Assembly: GCA_963708515.1 (NCBI GenBank)
Contig: CAVPSX010000022.1
Location: forward strand, 268,893 to 332,892
Length of the DNA: 64,000 bases
Direction of reading: 5' to 3'
From: JAPLJM01 sp963708515
GTDB taxonomy: Bacteria > Desulfobacterota > Syntrophia > Syntrophales > Fen-1087
Position 1 is the stretch's first letter. Each line of letters starts with the position of its first letter. Shown piece after piece: positions 41,746 to 50,875 of the stretch. Both the position numbers and the translations under genes were made by a program. Under the pieces are notes generated by a model that was not told the DNA's origin, did no database searches, and worked only from the letters and a program-made list of their open reading frames with translations.

Positions 41746-42510
41746 TTACAGCGCGACGGTCAAACCTTTCTCGTGCAAGTAGGTTTTAACCTGCCGGATG
41801 CTGAAGGTGCGATAATGAAAGACCGAGGCCGCAAGTAAAATGCCTGCGCCCCCCTTCACGACACCCTCGTAGAAATGTTCCAGGGTCCCGGCGCCGCCGG
41901 AGGCAACCACCGGGATCTTCACGGCATCGGCAACCGCCCTGGTGAAGGGCAGGTCGTAACCGGCCAGCGTGCCGTCGCCGTCCATGCTGGTCGGCAGGAC
42001 AATCCCGGCGCCCAGCGCCTCGCATTGTCCCGCCCAGGCGATGGCGTCTTTGCCCACCGGCTTTGTCCCGCCCGAAACAACGAGCTCGAAGCCCGAAGGC
42101 AGGGCAACATTCCTGCGCGCATCGATGGCCACGGTGATTTTGTCGGAGCCGAATTTCTGCGCCGCCTGCCGTACAAGATCGGGATTCGAGACGGCGGCGC
42201 TGTTCATGGAAACCTTGTCGGCGCCGGCTGCCAGCACCATTTCGATGTCTATGAGACTGTTGATGCCTCCCCCCACCGTAAGCGGAATATCAATCACACC
42301 GGCCACCTGCTTCACCCACTCCAGGCGAGTTTTGCGGTTTTCCAGGGTCGCGGCGATATCGAGCATGGCCAGTTCGTCGGCGCCTTCCTGCTGGTAAAAG
42401 GCGGCGTTCTCAACCGGATCGCCGGCGTCTTTGATGTCCACGAAATGGACTCCCTTCACAACGCGGCCGTTTTTCATGTCCAGGCAGGGCATAATCTTGA
42501 TGATATTCAT
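41746..42510 (-). CDS. hisF: HisF-type imidazole glycerol phosphate synthase cyclase subunit
   Basis: A 254-residue TIM barrel of the HisF family. The catalytic Asp of strand 1 is in PCLDMKNGRVVKGV, the phosphate-binding loop in LTVGGGINSL, ADKVSMNSAAV matches strand 4, the second catalytic Asp is in PTSMDGDGTLAGYD, and VVASGGAGTLEHF binds phosphate. With HisH this enzyme makes IGP and AICAR in histidine biosynthesis. No hisH or other his gene is here; it lies 20 bases behind the cytochrome-assembly gene ccsB, which is unusual. It may be a genuine HisF encoded apart, or a paralogue working with ammonia or with a different amidotransferase. Confidence 0.9.
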   Translation of the reverse strand: MNIIKIMPCLDMKNGRVVKGVHFVDIKDAGDPVENAAFYQQEGADELAMLDIAATLENRKTRLEWVKQVAGVIDIPLTVGGGINSLIDIEMVLAAGADKVSMNSAAVSNPDLVRQAAQKFGSDKITVAIDARRNVALPSGFELVVSGGTKPVGKDAIAWAGQCEALGAGIVLPTSMDGDGTLAGYDLPFTRAVADAVKIPVVASGGAGTLEHFYEGVVKGGAGILLAASVFHYRTFSIRQVKTYLHEKGLTVAL

Positions 42511-42529
42511 ATTTCTCCTTTCAATACGG

Positions 42530-43420
42530 TCATTGATAGCTGTGCAAGCCGGGCAGATAGTTCACGCCGAGATAGGTGATCAGAACGGAGATGAAGCCGA
42601 CAATGGCCATCACGGCCATACGTTTCCCCCGCCAGCCCCGGACATAACGGGCATGCAGCATGATGGCATAAATCAGCCAGGTGATAAGCGACCAGGTCTC
42701 CTTCGGATCCCAGCTCCAGTAAGATCCCCAGGCGTAATGCGCCCAGATGGAGCCGGTCATGATCCCGATGGCCAGGAAAACAAATCCGAGGGCCGCACTC
42801 TGATAGATCAGTTCATCCAGGATGCCGGGTTCGGGGATGTGTCCGATGAAACGTTGAAAATTCGTTTGAGGCGGGGTTACATTATTTTTACCCAGGGCGG
42901 TTCCGTCCGGTGTGGATGTGTCCCGCTCCATCCCCTTCAGAAGCGCCATCAGACCCGAAGCAAAGGCCACGGTAAAGGCGGCGTAGCCCAGAAAACAGGT
43001 GATGACATGGGAGGTCAGCCAGTTACTCTGCAGGGCCGGGATCAGGGGCTGAATGCGACTGCTGATGTTGGGAGAGAGGGAGGCGTAAGCCATGCACAGA
43101 AAAGCCACTGGGGCAACAAAGGTCCCCAGGCTTCTGCTTTTTGTTCGCCATTCAATGACAAGATACAGCGCCATGATCGACCAGGCAAAAAAGATCAGGG
43201 ATTCATAAAGATTCGACAGCGGCGCATGACCGATGCCCATCTGATAGGAGGCAACCCACCTCAGGATCAGGGCAGCGGTCTGAGCAAGGAGAGCCATCAG
43301 CGCCGCTGCGGTCCCCAATCTCCCCCAGATTTCCTTGCCGCTGAGCATCCGGATCAGATAGAAAGCAAATACGGCAAGGTAGATAAATGTTGTCCAGCTC
43401 AGGATGACCGTGTCGATCAT
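42530..43420 (-). CDS. ccsB: Cytochrome c biogenesis protein CcsB/CcsA (system II)
   Basis: A 296-residue polytopic heme-handling protein of the CcmC/CcmF/CcsA superfamily. The tryptophan-rich heme-binding signature WGSYWSWDPKETW is near residue 235, with conserved histidines in the flanking helices (SHVITCFLGY; MLHARYVRGW). About eight transmembrane helices are visible. With ResB it forms the system II synthetase that carries heme to the periplasm and attaches it to CxxCH motifs. Its ATG overlaps the resB stop (ATGA). It should serve the 12-heme and octaheme cytochromes encoded divergently at 47-50 kb. Confidence 0.93.
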   Translation of the reverse strand: MIDTVILSWTTFIYLAVFAFYLIRMLSGKEIWGRLGTAAALMALLAQTAALILRWVASYQMGIGHAPLSNLYESLIFFAWSIMALYLVIEWRTKSRSLGTFVAPVAFLCMAYASLSPNISSRIQPLIPALQSNWLTSHVITCFLGYAAFTVAFASGLMALLKGMERDTSTPDGTALGKNNVTPPQTNFQRFIGHIPEPGILDELIYQSAALGFVFLAIGIMTGSIWAHYAWGSYWSWDPKETWSLITWLIYAIMLHARYVRGWRGKRMAVMAIVGFISVLITYLGVNYLPGLHSYQ

Positions 43421-44802
43421 ATGGTCGCGTCCCCATTTAATTTTATCCCATCCAGCAACTTCCGGATGTCACGTTTCAACCCGACGGCGTCCCGGTTGCT
43501 TTTACCGGCAATGCGGATGCGTGTTTTGCCCGCTTTTCTGTCCAGACAGATCCAGATTTGCCGGTGTGAACAGAAGAAAACGATAATGAAGCCGATCATC
43601 ATCAACAGGGCGCCTGTCGCAACAAACGGAACCCCTGGGTCCCGTGCCACCTGCAGTCCTGTATAATACCGCTTGTCCGCCTGCCCCAGGGAAAAGGTGT
43701 AGGGCGCAAAAGCGTCAGGATTGAAGAGAGGGACCTGCTCCAGAAGGCCCGGATTGGCCTGTACGATCTGCTCGATGGCCTCAAAGACCCAGAACTGGAT
43801 CTTGCCTGCAGGCGATTGTATGTTCAGTTTCACCGCAGGCCCCATGCCCATCAGATTTTCTTCAACGCGCGTCATCTGCACCTTTGCCTTTTTTTCAGGA
43901 AGGTCAAACTCCATGCCGATGGCGACTTTCACGTCTTTGACCTTGTTATCGCCCTGCATAACGGCCATAACCGGGTCACCGGTAGGGATCATTCCGTAGC
44001 TGGCCTGATAGAAGCGCATCCCCGCAAACGTCACCGGATGGTTCACGAGGGCCGAAGAGGAGTGGACTGCACGGCCATCCTGCATAAACGTCAGATCGGA
44101 ACGATAGGTTTTCGGCGCACCGTTTTCGTAAAAGTCGATGAAAAAACGGTCGCAACGGACGGCGAAATCAAGTTTCTTTACGCCCTTTCCTCTCTTCATT
44201 TCCACGATGGCCGAGGATTCTCCCTCCGGAATGCTCATATGGCCTTCAAAACCAAAGAAGAAGCCGACGATAAAACCGGCCATCACGACGAGGACACTGA
44301 GATGAATGAGATAGACGCCAAAATACGAATAGGCGCCTTTTTCGCCATAGAGATAGGAACGATCGTCTGCATCCCCGCGCCTGACCCTGCCGGTTTTTTT
44401 CTTGAGCAGCACCTCGAGCCGTTGTGCTTCTTCAGCGAGGGGCGTTTCTTTGATTGTCACCTGATCAGGGAGGATTCCCTCAAACACGTCCTCCCGGTTC
44501 GGCGCGCTTTCCTGCCGGAAACGCTTCCAGGCCATGGGAAAGCGGTCCAGAGAACAAACAACGAGGTTCAGGGCGAGCAACCCCATAAGGACCATAAACC
44601 AGGGAGAATGAAAAATATTGAAGAGTTGCAGGCCGCGCAGCATATCGGCCATGCCGGGGCTCAAGCGGCTTATGAACAGACCTGCCGCCTCCTGCTGGGG
44701 GATGAGCGTGCCCAGGATGGATGCCACGGAAATCAGGATCAAAAGAACAATGGCCAGCTTCACGGATGCGAAAAAAGACCAGACGGGATTTTTTTTCGAC
44801 AA
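43417..44802 (-). CDS. resB: Cytochrome c biogenesis protein ResB
   Basis: A 461-residue ResB/Ccs1 protein. Three N-terminal hydrophobic helices (about 12-35, 60-90 and 165-190) frame the typical PQQE and FHSPWF motifs, then a large periplasmic domain and a last helix at about 400-420 lead to a short basic tail. GFEGHMSIPEGES and FRFYQASYGMIP-like segments (here MRFYQASYGMIP) match the family. It works with CcsB in heme delivery and ligation. It is the first gene of a leftward ccs operon whose promoter lies in the 294-base divergent region before the NrfD-type gene. Confidence 0.93.
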   Translation of the reverse strand: MSKKNPVWSFFASVKLAIVLLILISVASILGTLIPQQEAAGLFISRLSPGMADMLRGLQLFNIFHSPWFMVLMGLLALNLVVCSLDRFPMAWKRFRQESAPNREDVFEGILPDQVTIKETPLAEEAQRLEVLLKKKTGRVRRGDADDRSYLYGEKGAYSYFGVYLIHLSVLVVMAGFIVGFFFGFEGHMSIPEGESSAIVEMKRGKGVKKLDFAVRCDRFFIDFYENGAPKTYRSDLTFMQDGRAVHSSSALVNHPVTFAGMRFYQASYGMIPTGDPVMAVMQGDNKVKDVKVAIGMEFDLPEKKAKVQMTRVEENLMGMGPAVKLNIQSPAGKIQFWVFEAIEQIVQANPGLLEQVPLFNPDAFAPYTFSLGQADKRYYTGLQVARDPGVPFVATGALLMMIGFIIVFFCSHRQIWICLDRKAGKTRIRIAGKSNRDAVGLKRDIRKLLDGIKLNGDATI

Positions 44803-45096
44803 AATGACAAACCTCTTTACAATATAATGGGTGCTGATCAGGGCTCGCCGATGGCGGATTCCATTACGCAGATGGGCTTGTCTGCAATTAAATCATGCCA
44901 TTGTCAATAAAAAAATAACGACACGATGATCGTCTTTATTATTACCCAGGCCGAATTGACGGACAATTTTGTTGAAAAGGGATAGGATCTATGGTTAAAA
45001 GGCAGCACAATAGATGTTTAAGGCCAACCATTCCATCATCGGGCAAGTTATAGATAAGGATGCTTTGCGGAACAGGATAAGTAAAAGGAAAATACG

Positions 45097-46353
45097 ATGA
45101 CAGGTTTCAGCAAAGCATGGGACGCTGTGGACATAAAGTCCGCATACAACCGTATCTTATCCGCCGGCCCCATCTATTTTGCTTTCGTGTCGCTCTTTGG
45201 TCTGCTGTTTATTATCGGCGTCGCTGCCGGGATTCACGCTTTATTTATCGTGGGTTCCCGTCATGCTTATGGAACTTACCGGGAAATCCCGCTGGCCATT
45301 CAAATCTCGACCTACGCTTTTTTCATTGGGGCATCCACTGGTCTCTACCTGATCTCTTCCATCGGCCACGTCTTTGGCGTTGGCGAGTTCATGCCGATTT
45401 CCAGAAGGACAATATTTCTGTCCATTGTCACGATCCTTTCGGGTTATATGGTGATCGGCCTGGAGATTGAAAATCCGATCCGGATGCTGATCTACAACAT
45501 CACTTCCCCGAATCTGGCATCCAATATCTGGTGGATGGGAACACTCTACGGCGGCTACCTGCTCTTTATGGTCGTCAGCTTTATCTTTCTCTTGACCGGG
45601 AAATATAAAATCGCAGCAATAGCCGGCTTTTTAGCCGCACTCTCCGTGGTGGCTGCCGACAGCAACATGGGGGCGGTCTTTGCCATGATGCACGGCCGGC
45701 AATTCTGGTATGGCCCCTTTCTTCCCATCTATTTCATCGCGTCGGCCATTATGACCGGATGCGCTTTCCTGATTTTTTTTACCCTCCTCGCCTATCAAAT
45801 CAAGCAGGAGGTCCTGGACGCCCCGACCTCAAGATCCCTGAAGATCGTATGCAAATTGACCCTGCTGATGCTAGGCATCGTCCTGTTTTTTACCTTCTGG
45901 AAAATCCTCACAGGAGCCGTAGGGTCTCCGGCAAAACTGATCGCCATGAGCGCGTTGCTCAGCGGTCCCTATGCCTTCAACTTCTGGGGGCTGGAAGTCA
46001 TCGGTGGGATGATCATTCCCTTCTTCCTTCTTCTCCTGTCGCGCGGGAAAAAGCTGAAACCCATGTTCATCGCGTCGGCTATGATGATTTTCTGCATCTT
46101 TTTTATGCGTCTGGACCTGGTTGTTGTGGGACAGATCGTTCCGCTATACATGGAACTGGGGGTTGTGGAACATACCCGCCTCCATACCTATGCCCCCTCC
46201 CTGCATGAAATCCTGGTCGTTCTGGGAGGTGCGGGCTTCTGCGGATTTGCCTTTCTGCTGGGAGAGAAAATATTCAACGGATTCAGGGGACCTGCTGGGA
46301 ATCCTGCGTGGAAGGAAATGGCCATCCCTGATCAAAACGTGGAGAAGGTGTGA
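45097..46353 (+). CDS. NrfD/PsrC-family quinone-interacting membrane protein
   Basis: A 418-residue integral membrane protein with about ten helices, of the NrfD/PsrC/HmcC type. It exchanges electrons between the quinone pool and periplasmic Fe-S or heme subunits. Seen are IIGVAAGIHALFIVGSRHAYG, the central WWMGTLYGGYLLFM, and the two C-terminal helices containing FFMRLDLVVVGQIVP. No cofactor-binding motif is expected. It overlaps the ferredoxin gene (TGATG), so both subunits are translated together. Its cluster contains no molybdopterin catalytic subunit, so it resembles Hmc/Qrc-like redox complexes rather than polysulfide reductase. Confidence 0.92.
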   Translation: MTGFSKAWDAVDIKSAYNRILSAGPIYFAFVSLFGLLFIIGVAAGIHALFIVGSRHAYGTYREIPLAIQISTYAFFIGASTGLYLISSIGHVFGVGEFMPISRRTIFLSIVTILSGYMVIGLEIENPIRMLIYNITSPNLASNIWWMGTLYGGYLLFMVVSFIFLLTGKYKIAAIAGFLAALSVVAADSNMGAVFAMMHGRQFWYGPFLPIYFIASAIMTGCAFLIFFTLLAYQIKQEVLDAPTSRSLKIVCKLTLLMLGIVLFFTFWKILTGAVGSPAKLIAMSALLSGPYAFNFWGLEVIGGMIIPFFLLLLSRGKKLKPMFIASAMMIFCIFFMRLDLVVVGQIVPLYMELGVVEHTRLHTYAPSLHEILVVLGGAGFCGFAFLLGEKIFNGFRGPAGNPAWKEMAIPDQNVEKV

Positions 46354-47105
46354 TGAAGCCTCATCCATCCAAGGGAGATCCGATCAAATACGAGAACGGA
46401 GATCCTTTGTCTGACAGGGAGCGCCGGGATTTTCTGAAGATCGGTCTGATCGTCACTGGGATTTTTGCCGGGGGGACCATTCTTTCCCTCGTCTCCAATG
46501 TACGTCGCGTCTTTTCACCTGACGCCTTAAGCGACGAATACCCTTACAAACCCCATTACAGCATGGTGATACGACAGGATCGCTGCATCGGCTGTGAACG
46601 CTGCATGGAAGCCTGCGTCAGCACCAACCAGGTCCCAGGGTACGGATGGCGGACCCGGATTCTGCAGAAAGAGGCTCCGAAGGCGATCGGTCAAAAACAG
46701 GAATTCATCCCCATCCTCTGCAATCACTGCAATAATCCCCCCTGTGTCCGCACCTGTCCAACCAAGGCGACTTACAAGGACAAGACCAGCGGGATTGTCA
46801 TGATGAACGAAAAAAAATGTATCGGCTGCAAATCCTGTATGATTGCATGTCCCTATGATGCAAGGTATTTCAACGAAGAGAAGCATGCAATCGACAAATG
46901 CGACTTCTGTTTCGAGGCCAGGCTTTCCAGTGGCAACGGACTTGCCGCTTGCGCTGAGATCTGTCCCGCCGATGTCCGGATCTTTGGCGACCTGTCCGAT
47001 CCGGAAAGCAGGGTCCATCAAATGGTCCACCAGTTACAGAAATCCGTCTGGGTGATCCGCGAGGAGGCGGGCTCTAAACCGAATGTCTTTTACACGAAAG
47101 GTTAA
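46353..47105 (+). CDS. Periplasmic four-cluster ferredoxin (HybA/DsrO/HmcB-like)
   Basis: A 250-residue iron-sulfur protein with a signal-like N-terminus: RERRDFLKIGLIVTGIFAGG resembles a Tat motif (RRxFLK) and may stay as a membrane anchor. Cysteine groups: CIGCERCMEACVS, CNHCNNPPCVRTCP, CIGCKSCMIACP and CDFC ... CAEICP, i.e. four [4Fe-4S] sites of the DMSO reductase-B/DsrO type. I start at ATG 46353, spaced from GGAG; a GTG three bases earlier is possible. It would pass electrons between the NrfD-type protein and the multiheme cytochromes encoded next. Confidence 0.92.
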   Translation: MKPHPSKGDPIKYENGDPLSDRERRDFLKIGLIVTGIFAGGTILSLVSNVRRVFSPDALSDEYPYKPHYSMVIRQDRCIGCERCMEACVSTNQVPGYGWRTRILQKEAPKAIGQKQEFIPILCNHCNNPPCVRTCPTKATYKDKTSGIVMMNEKKCIGCKSCMIACPYDARYFNEEKHAIDKCDFCFEARLSSGNGLAACAEICPADVRIFGDLSDPESRVHQMVHQLQKSVWVIREEAGSKPNVFYTKG

Positions 47106-47117
47106 TAAGGGGAGCTC

Positions 47118-48215
47118 ATGAAAAAAGCTTCCATCGTGCTTCTGATCGCGTTGGTTTTTTTTCAAACCCTGGCTGCTCGTGAGGCTAGCGGGAACGACCC
47201 TGTGAATGGAGGCGGGATTCTCTACACCGAACCGGTAAAAGCCGTTCTGTTCACCCATAGATCTCACGGCGAGAAGCAGGGTCTCACCTGTGACCGGTGC
47301 CATAGCGGTCTTTTTGCAATGGAAGCCCTGAAGGTTCAAGAGAAGAAAGATTTCAACATGGAATCTCTGTACCGGGGAAAGTACTGCGGTGCGTGCCACA
47401 ACGGCAAACAGGCCTTTGCTTCCGATACCCAGTGTGCCCGTTGTCATATTCGCATCAGGGGCACGGGACCGCAAGGGGACATGCCGGTTTACAAGGCCTC
47501 AGAGTCCTTTGGACAGGCTGAAAGAGAGGTCCGCTTTAATCATGAGATCCATACCCAGTTAACAAAATGCAGCAATTGTCATCCCAGACCATTCAAAGTC
47601 AGGAAAGGCGCCAACAAAATTACCCAGGCGGATCATGGTCAACAAAAATTTTGCTTTGTCTGCCATGACGGCAAGAAATCTTTCTCCTGGAATAACTGCA
47701 GCCGCTGCCACGTGAAAACTCCCGCGCCCCAGCAGGTTATTTCCTTCGGCCACGGTGATAAGGCAATTTTATTTCGCCATCAGACCCATACGGGGAAACT
47801 TCAATGCGGCAGTTGCCATCCGAAACTCTTCCCCTTTGCGAAGGGCGTTACAAAAATCACGTTTGCACGACATGCTGAGGAGAAAGCATGCTTCGCCTGC
47901 CATAAAGAAAAAAACGGCACGTCGTTTTATTCAGACTGCGGCCGCTGTCACAGGGACCGCAAGGCAGAGGCGAAGCCGCAGAGACCGGGTCCTTTGAATT
48001 ATACGATGGAGGGCGCCGTACCTGTACGATTTCTTCATGACGGCCACGAATCTTACTCCTGTGCTACGTGTCATCCTGAACTCTTTGCCATGAAGAAAGG
48101 CGGCACGAAAATGACAATGATGGACATGTATCAGGGCAAAAGCTGCGGCGCCTGTCATGATGGAAAGAAGGCCTTCTCGTCTATGGAATGTGCCCGTTGT
48201 CATAAAAATCATTAA
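47118..48215 (+). CDS. Dodecaheme c-type cytochrome built of four triheme modules
   Basis: A 365-residue exported cytochrome (signal peptide, residues 1-25) with twelve CxxCH heme sites: CDRCH, CGACH, CARCH, CSNCH, CFVCH, CSRCH, CGSCH, CFACH, CGRCH, CATCH, CGACH and CARCH. They fall into four similar blocks, each opened by an F-x-H-x-x-H motif (FTHRSH, FNHEIH, FRHQTH, FLHDGH) that supplies distal ligands, followed by three heme sites. This is the architecture of cytochrome c7-type modules in tandem, as in the Geobacter dodecaheme GSU1996. It should act as a periplasmic electron wire between the NrfD/ferredoxin pair and an acceptor. It starts 12 bases after the ferredoxin gene. Confidence 0.92.
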   Translation: MKKASIVLLIALVFFQTLAAREASGNDPVNGGGILYTEPVKAVLFTHRSHGEKQGLTCDRCHSGLFAMEALKVQEKKDFNMESLYRGKYCGACHNGKQAFASDTQCARCHIRIRGTGPQGDMPVYKASESFGQAEREVRFNHEIHTQLTKCSNCHPRPFKVRKGANKITQADHGQQKFCFVCHDGKKSFSWNNCSRCHVKTPAPQQVISFGHGDKAILFRHQTHTGKLQCGSCHPKLFPFAKGVTKITFARHAEEKACFACHKEKNGTSFYSDCGRCHRDRKAEAKPQRPGPLNYTMEGAVPVRFLHDGHESYSCATCHPELFAMKKGGTKMTMMDMYQGKSCGACHDGKKAFSSMECARCHKNH

Positions 48216-48380
48216 AAGTATTAAGAAGTCGGCGATTTTGATGAGAAAAGACCTGTTTGGTCCTTTTTAGCTGAGCATCCCAGAAGGAATATGACAAGCT
48301 TTGCATGACAAAAACTTTTCTTGACAAGAAAACACTGTTCTTTGTATCACTTCCCACAAAGGGGGATCAATTAACGCATA

Positions 48381-48409
48381 CCGTTCTCCGATTGAAGATC
48401 GGGGAACGG
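48381..48409. promoter_or_regulatory. Strong hairpin upstream of the octaheme cytochrome gene
   Basis: A 12-base-pair stem (CCGTTCTCCGAT / ATCGGGGAACGG, one T-G wobble) with loop TGAAG stands 42 bases before the octaheme start and 165 bases after the dodecaheme gene. There is no T-tract after it. It may stabilise or attenuate the transcript, setting different levels of the two cytochromes. Confidence 0.55.
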
Positions 48410-48451
48410 CCATGTTAGCCTTTGTACGACTTACACTTGGGAGGTGTCATC

Positions 48452-49891
48452 ATGTGGCGCAAAAAGGGAGTGTTCGTGAAAGGGATGCTGCTTGCTGCCA
48501 TAATCGCATCGACGGTGTTCCTGATCTCCGGATACTTACTGGCGGGGATGGACCACTCGGCCTTAATCACGGGGCCGTTCAAGAATGGGCCGGAAGTAAC
48601 CAAGGCGTGCCTGCAGTGCCACCAGCAGCATGCGCAGGACTTCATGAAAACCGTGCACTGGACATGGAGCGCGCGCCAGAAAGTGGAGGGTAAGGGTGAG
48701 GTTGATCTTGGAAAGAAAAACGCTATCAATAACTTTTGCATCTCCCTGCCGGCAAACGAGCCGCGCTGCACCAGTTGCCACGCCGGCTACGGCTGGAAGG
48801 ATTCGAAATTCGACTTCAGCAAGGCTGAAAACATCGACTGCCTGGTGTGCCACGAAACCACCGGTACCTACAAGAAGCTGCCCACAGGTGCCGGACATCC
48901 AGCCTACCAGGACATGGAATTCCCGCCCAAGTCCGGCAAGATTGTGAAGGCAACTGACCTCACACGAGTTGCAAAGAGTGTCGGCAAGACCAGTCGCAGG
49001 ACCTGCGGAACATGCCACTTCTTTGGCGGTGGCGGTGATCACATCAAGCACGGCGATCTCGACAGTTCCCTTACTTCACCCAGTAATGATATGGATGTGC
49101 ATATGGCTGTAGAAAGCCGCAATATGGTGTGCACCGCGTGCCATAAAACGGAAAAACACGTGATTGCCGGCAAGGCCCTTTCGGTCTCACCTTCCGCGGG
49201 GAGACAAACGCTTAACTGCGAAAACTGCCATACGGTAACGCCGCATAAAGGTAATGCTCTCCTTGACCGTCACTATCAGAAGGTTGCCTGTCAAACCTGC
49301 CATATTCCAACATTTGCGCGTACGCTGCCGACGAAGGTGTGGTGGGACTGGTCGACAGCCGGCCAAAACAAACCTGTCCCGAAAGACCAGTACGGGCAAC
49401 CTATGTATGAAAAGATAAAGGGCGACTGGCGCTGGGAAAAGGACGTTGTGCCCACTTACATGTGGTTCAACGGCACGGTTGACCGCGTCCTCATTGGCGA
49501 AAAGATCGATCCGGGGAAACTCCTCCATCTCAACTACCCAAGGGGCTCACGTGACGGCGCGAATGCCAAGATCACTCCTTTTAAAGTAATAAAAGGCAAG
49601 CAACCCTATGACTCCGTCAATAACATATTAGCTACGCCGCATCTCTTCGGCAAGGGGGGTTATTGGGATACGTTCGATTGGGGAAGTGCGATCGCGAGCG
49701 GAATGAAAGCTGCGAACCTGCCTTACAGCGGCAAGTTTGGCTGGGTTGAGACCGACATGTATTGGAATGTCAACCACATGGTTGTACCCAAAAACAAGGC
49801 ACTGGCATGCACCGACTGCCACAGTGCGAAAGGCCGCCTCGACTGGAAGGCCCTCGGTTACTCAGGCGACCCTCAGCAGGTCAAGAAGTAA
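48452..49891 (+). CDS. Octaheme c-type cytochrome, tetrathionate reductase (OTR) family
   Basis: A 479-residue exported cytochrome with eight CxxCH motifs: CLQCH, CTSCH, CLVCH, CGTCH, CTACH, CENCH, CQTCH and CTDCH. The first is preceded by GPFKNGPEVTKACLQCHQQHA, and the family marker THWTWS-like TVHWTWSA, KNAINNFC and GACHFFGGGGD-like GTCHFFGGGGDHIKHGD are present. OTR of Shewanella reduces tetrathionate, nitrite and hydroxylamine in vitro and has one Lys-ligated heme; the natural substrate is unknown. An N-terminal hydrophobic segment (about 10-30) exports or anchors it. ATG 48452 has GGGAGGT upstream. It likely forms the terminal end of the NrfD/ferredoxin/dodecaheme chain. Confidence 0.92.
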   Translation: MWRKKGVFVKGMLLAAIIASTVFLISGYLLAGMDHSALITGPFKNGPEVTKACLQCHQQHAQDFMKTVHWTWSARQKVEGKGEVDLGKKNAINNFCISLPANEPRCTSCHAGYGWKDSKFDFSKAENIDCLVCHETTGTYKKLPTGAGHPAYQDMEFPPKSGKIVKATDLTRVAKSVGKTSRRTCGTCHFFGGGGDHIKHGDLDSSLTSPSNDMDVHMAVESRNMVCTACHKTEKHVIAGKALSVSPSAGRQTLNCENCHTVTPHKGNALLDRHYQKVACQTCHIPTFARTLPTKVWWDWSTAGQNKPVPKDQYGQPMYEKIKGDWRWEKDVVPTYMWFNGTVDRVLIGEKIDPGKLLHLNYPRGSRDGANAKITPFKVIKGKQPYDSVNNILATPHLFGKGGYWDTFDWGSAIASGMKAANLPYSGKFGWVETDMYWNVNHMVVPKNKALACTDCHSAKGRLDWKALGYSGDPQQVKK

Positions 49892-50090
49892 AGCCGCATA
49901 GGCACAATTACAAGAGCAAAAGCGGATACAATGAATTTTGATGTATCCGCTTTTATTTTGAGGTCATTCCGCGGGATGTTACTTCTTGCAATAGAGTCCC
50001 GGGTTGTAACCGTAGGGAACGGTCTGGCCGGAAGGCCTGCTCTGGTGTTCAAGAACGTACGCTTGGGCAAACGACAAAAAACGGAGCGTT

Positions 50091-50624
50091 ATGGGTTATC
50101 CGGACATGATGCGGGATATCCTGGCGCAGGCCAGGCGCGAGGCGATCGCAAACAGGAGAAAAGCGCTTGAACATCTGCCGATTATCGATCACACGACCGG
50201 CCTTTATAACCGGGCGTATTTCGAACTGAGGCTGGATGAGGAAATAGAACGATCCAGGCTTTATGGAAACAGGCTGTCGCTGATATTAATAGGCACGGGC
50301 CTTTCCGGGCGGCAGGATCAGGGGAATGAAGACCAAGCCAGTGAAAAGGCCATGCAGATCATTGCCTCTATCATCAACGATTGCCTGACCGACACGATCG
50401 GCCTTGCCTTCCACTACGATAAGGGTGCGTTCGCCGTTATTGTGCCGGAAGCAGGCGAGCGGGACGCTGTTTTGATCGCGGACCATATCCGGAAAAAGAT
50501 ACTCAACGAAAAGATTCAAAGGGTGACCCTTCATGCCGCCGTGGTTCAATACAAAGATCATGAAAGCATTGACGAATTGATCCAGGCAGCCGATTTTGCC
50601 TTGCATGGCAATACAAGGGGATGA
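50091..50624 (+). CDS. Degenerate GGDEF-domain protein
   Basis: A 177-residue protein whose core resembles a diguanylate cyclase (GGDEF) domain: IDHTTGLYNRAYFELRLDEEIERSRLYGNRLSLILI matches the DxLTGLxNR ... F start almost perfectly, and an amphipathic helix precedes it. The catalytic GGDEF loop is replaced by HYDKGAFAVIVPE, so metal and GTP turnover are unlikely. It may bind GTP or serve as a regulatory partner. There is no sensor or receiver domain on the protein. ATG 50091 is preceded by a modest GGAG. It is a lone gene between the octaheme cytochrome and the yidD operon. Confidence 0.75.
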   Translation: MGYPDMMRDILAQARREAIANRRKALEHLPIIDHTTGLYNRAYFELRLDEEIERSRLYGNRLSLILIGTGLSGRQDQGNEDQASEKAMQIIASIINDCLTDTIGLAFHYDKGAFAVIVPEAGERDAVLIADHIRKKILNEKIQRVTLHAAVVQYKDHESIDELIQAADFALHGNTRG

Positions 50625-50875
50625 AATATGATTCATCCTGGCGACGCGTGCTTTTAGCAAGCGGTGTAATCCGCACCGGTGTCCCTCGCTTCTGTCAACC
50701 TGCCTTCTCCACACCTCTGACGATAGATCATCGATTTTTTACTTAAGTCAAGGCTTGAAGGGAAAGCGTTTATGTAATGGATTTCAACCTTCACTGCGCA
50801 GGAGTGATCGAAGAAAAAATGAAATATACAGGCGATTGGCGAAGTCTATGCCGGGTGGAATGATCGGGTCCGCCA

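Noticed and set aside
42431..43666. A long plus-strand open frame across hisF/ccsB/resB
   Set aside because: It is antisense to three well-supported genes and its translation is low-quality (Gln, Gly, His-rich) with no motif.
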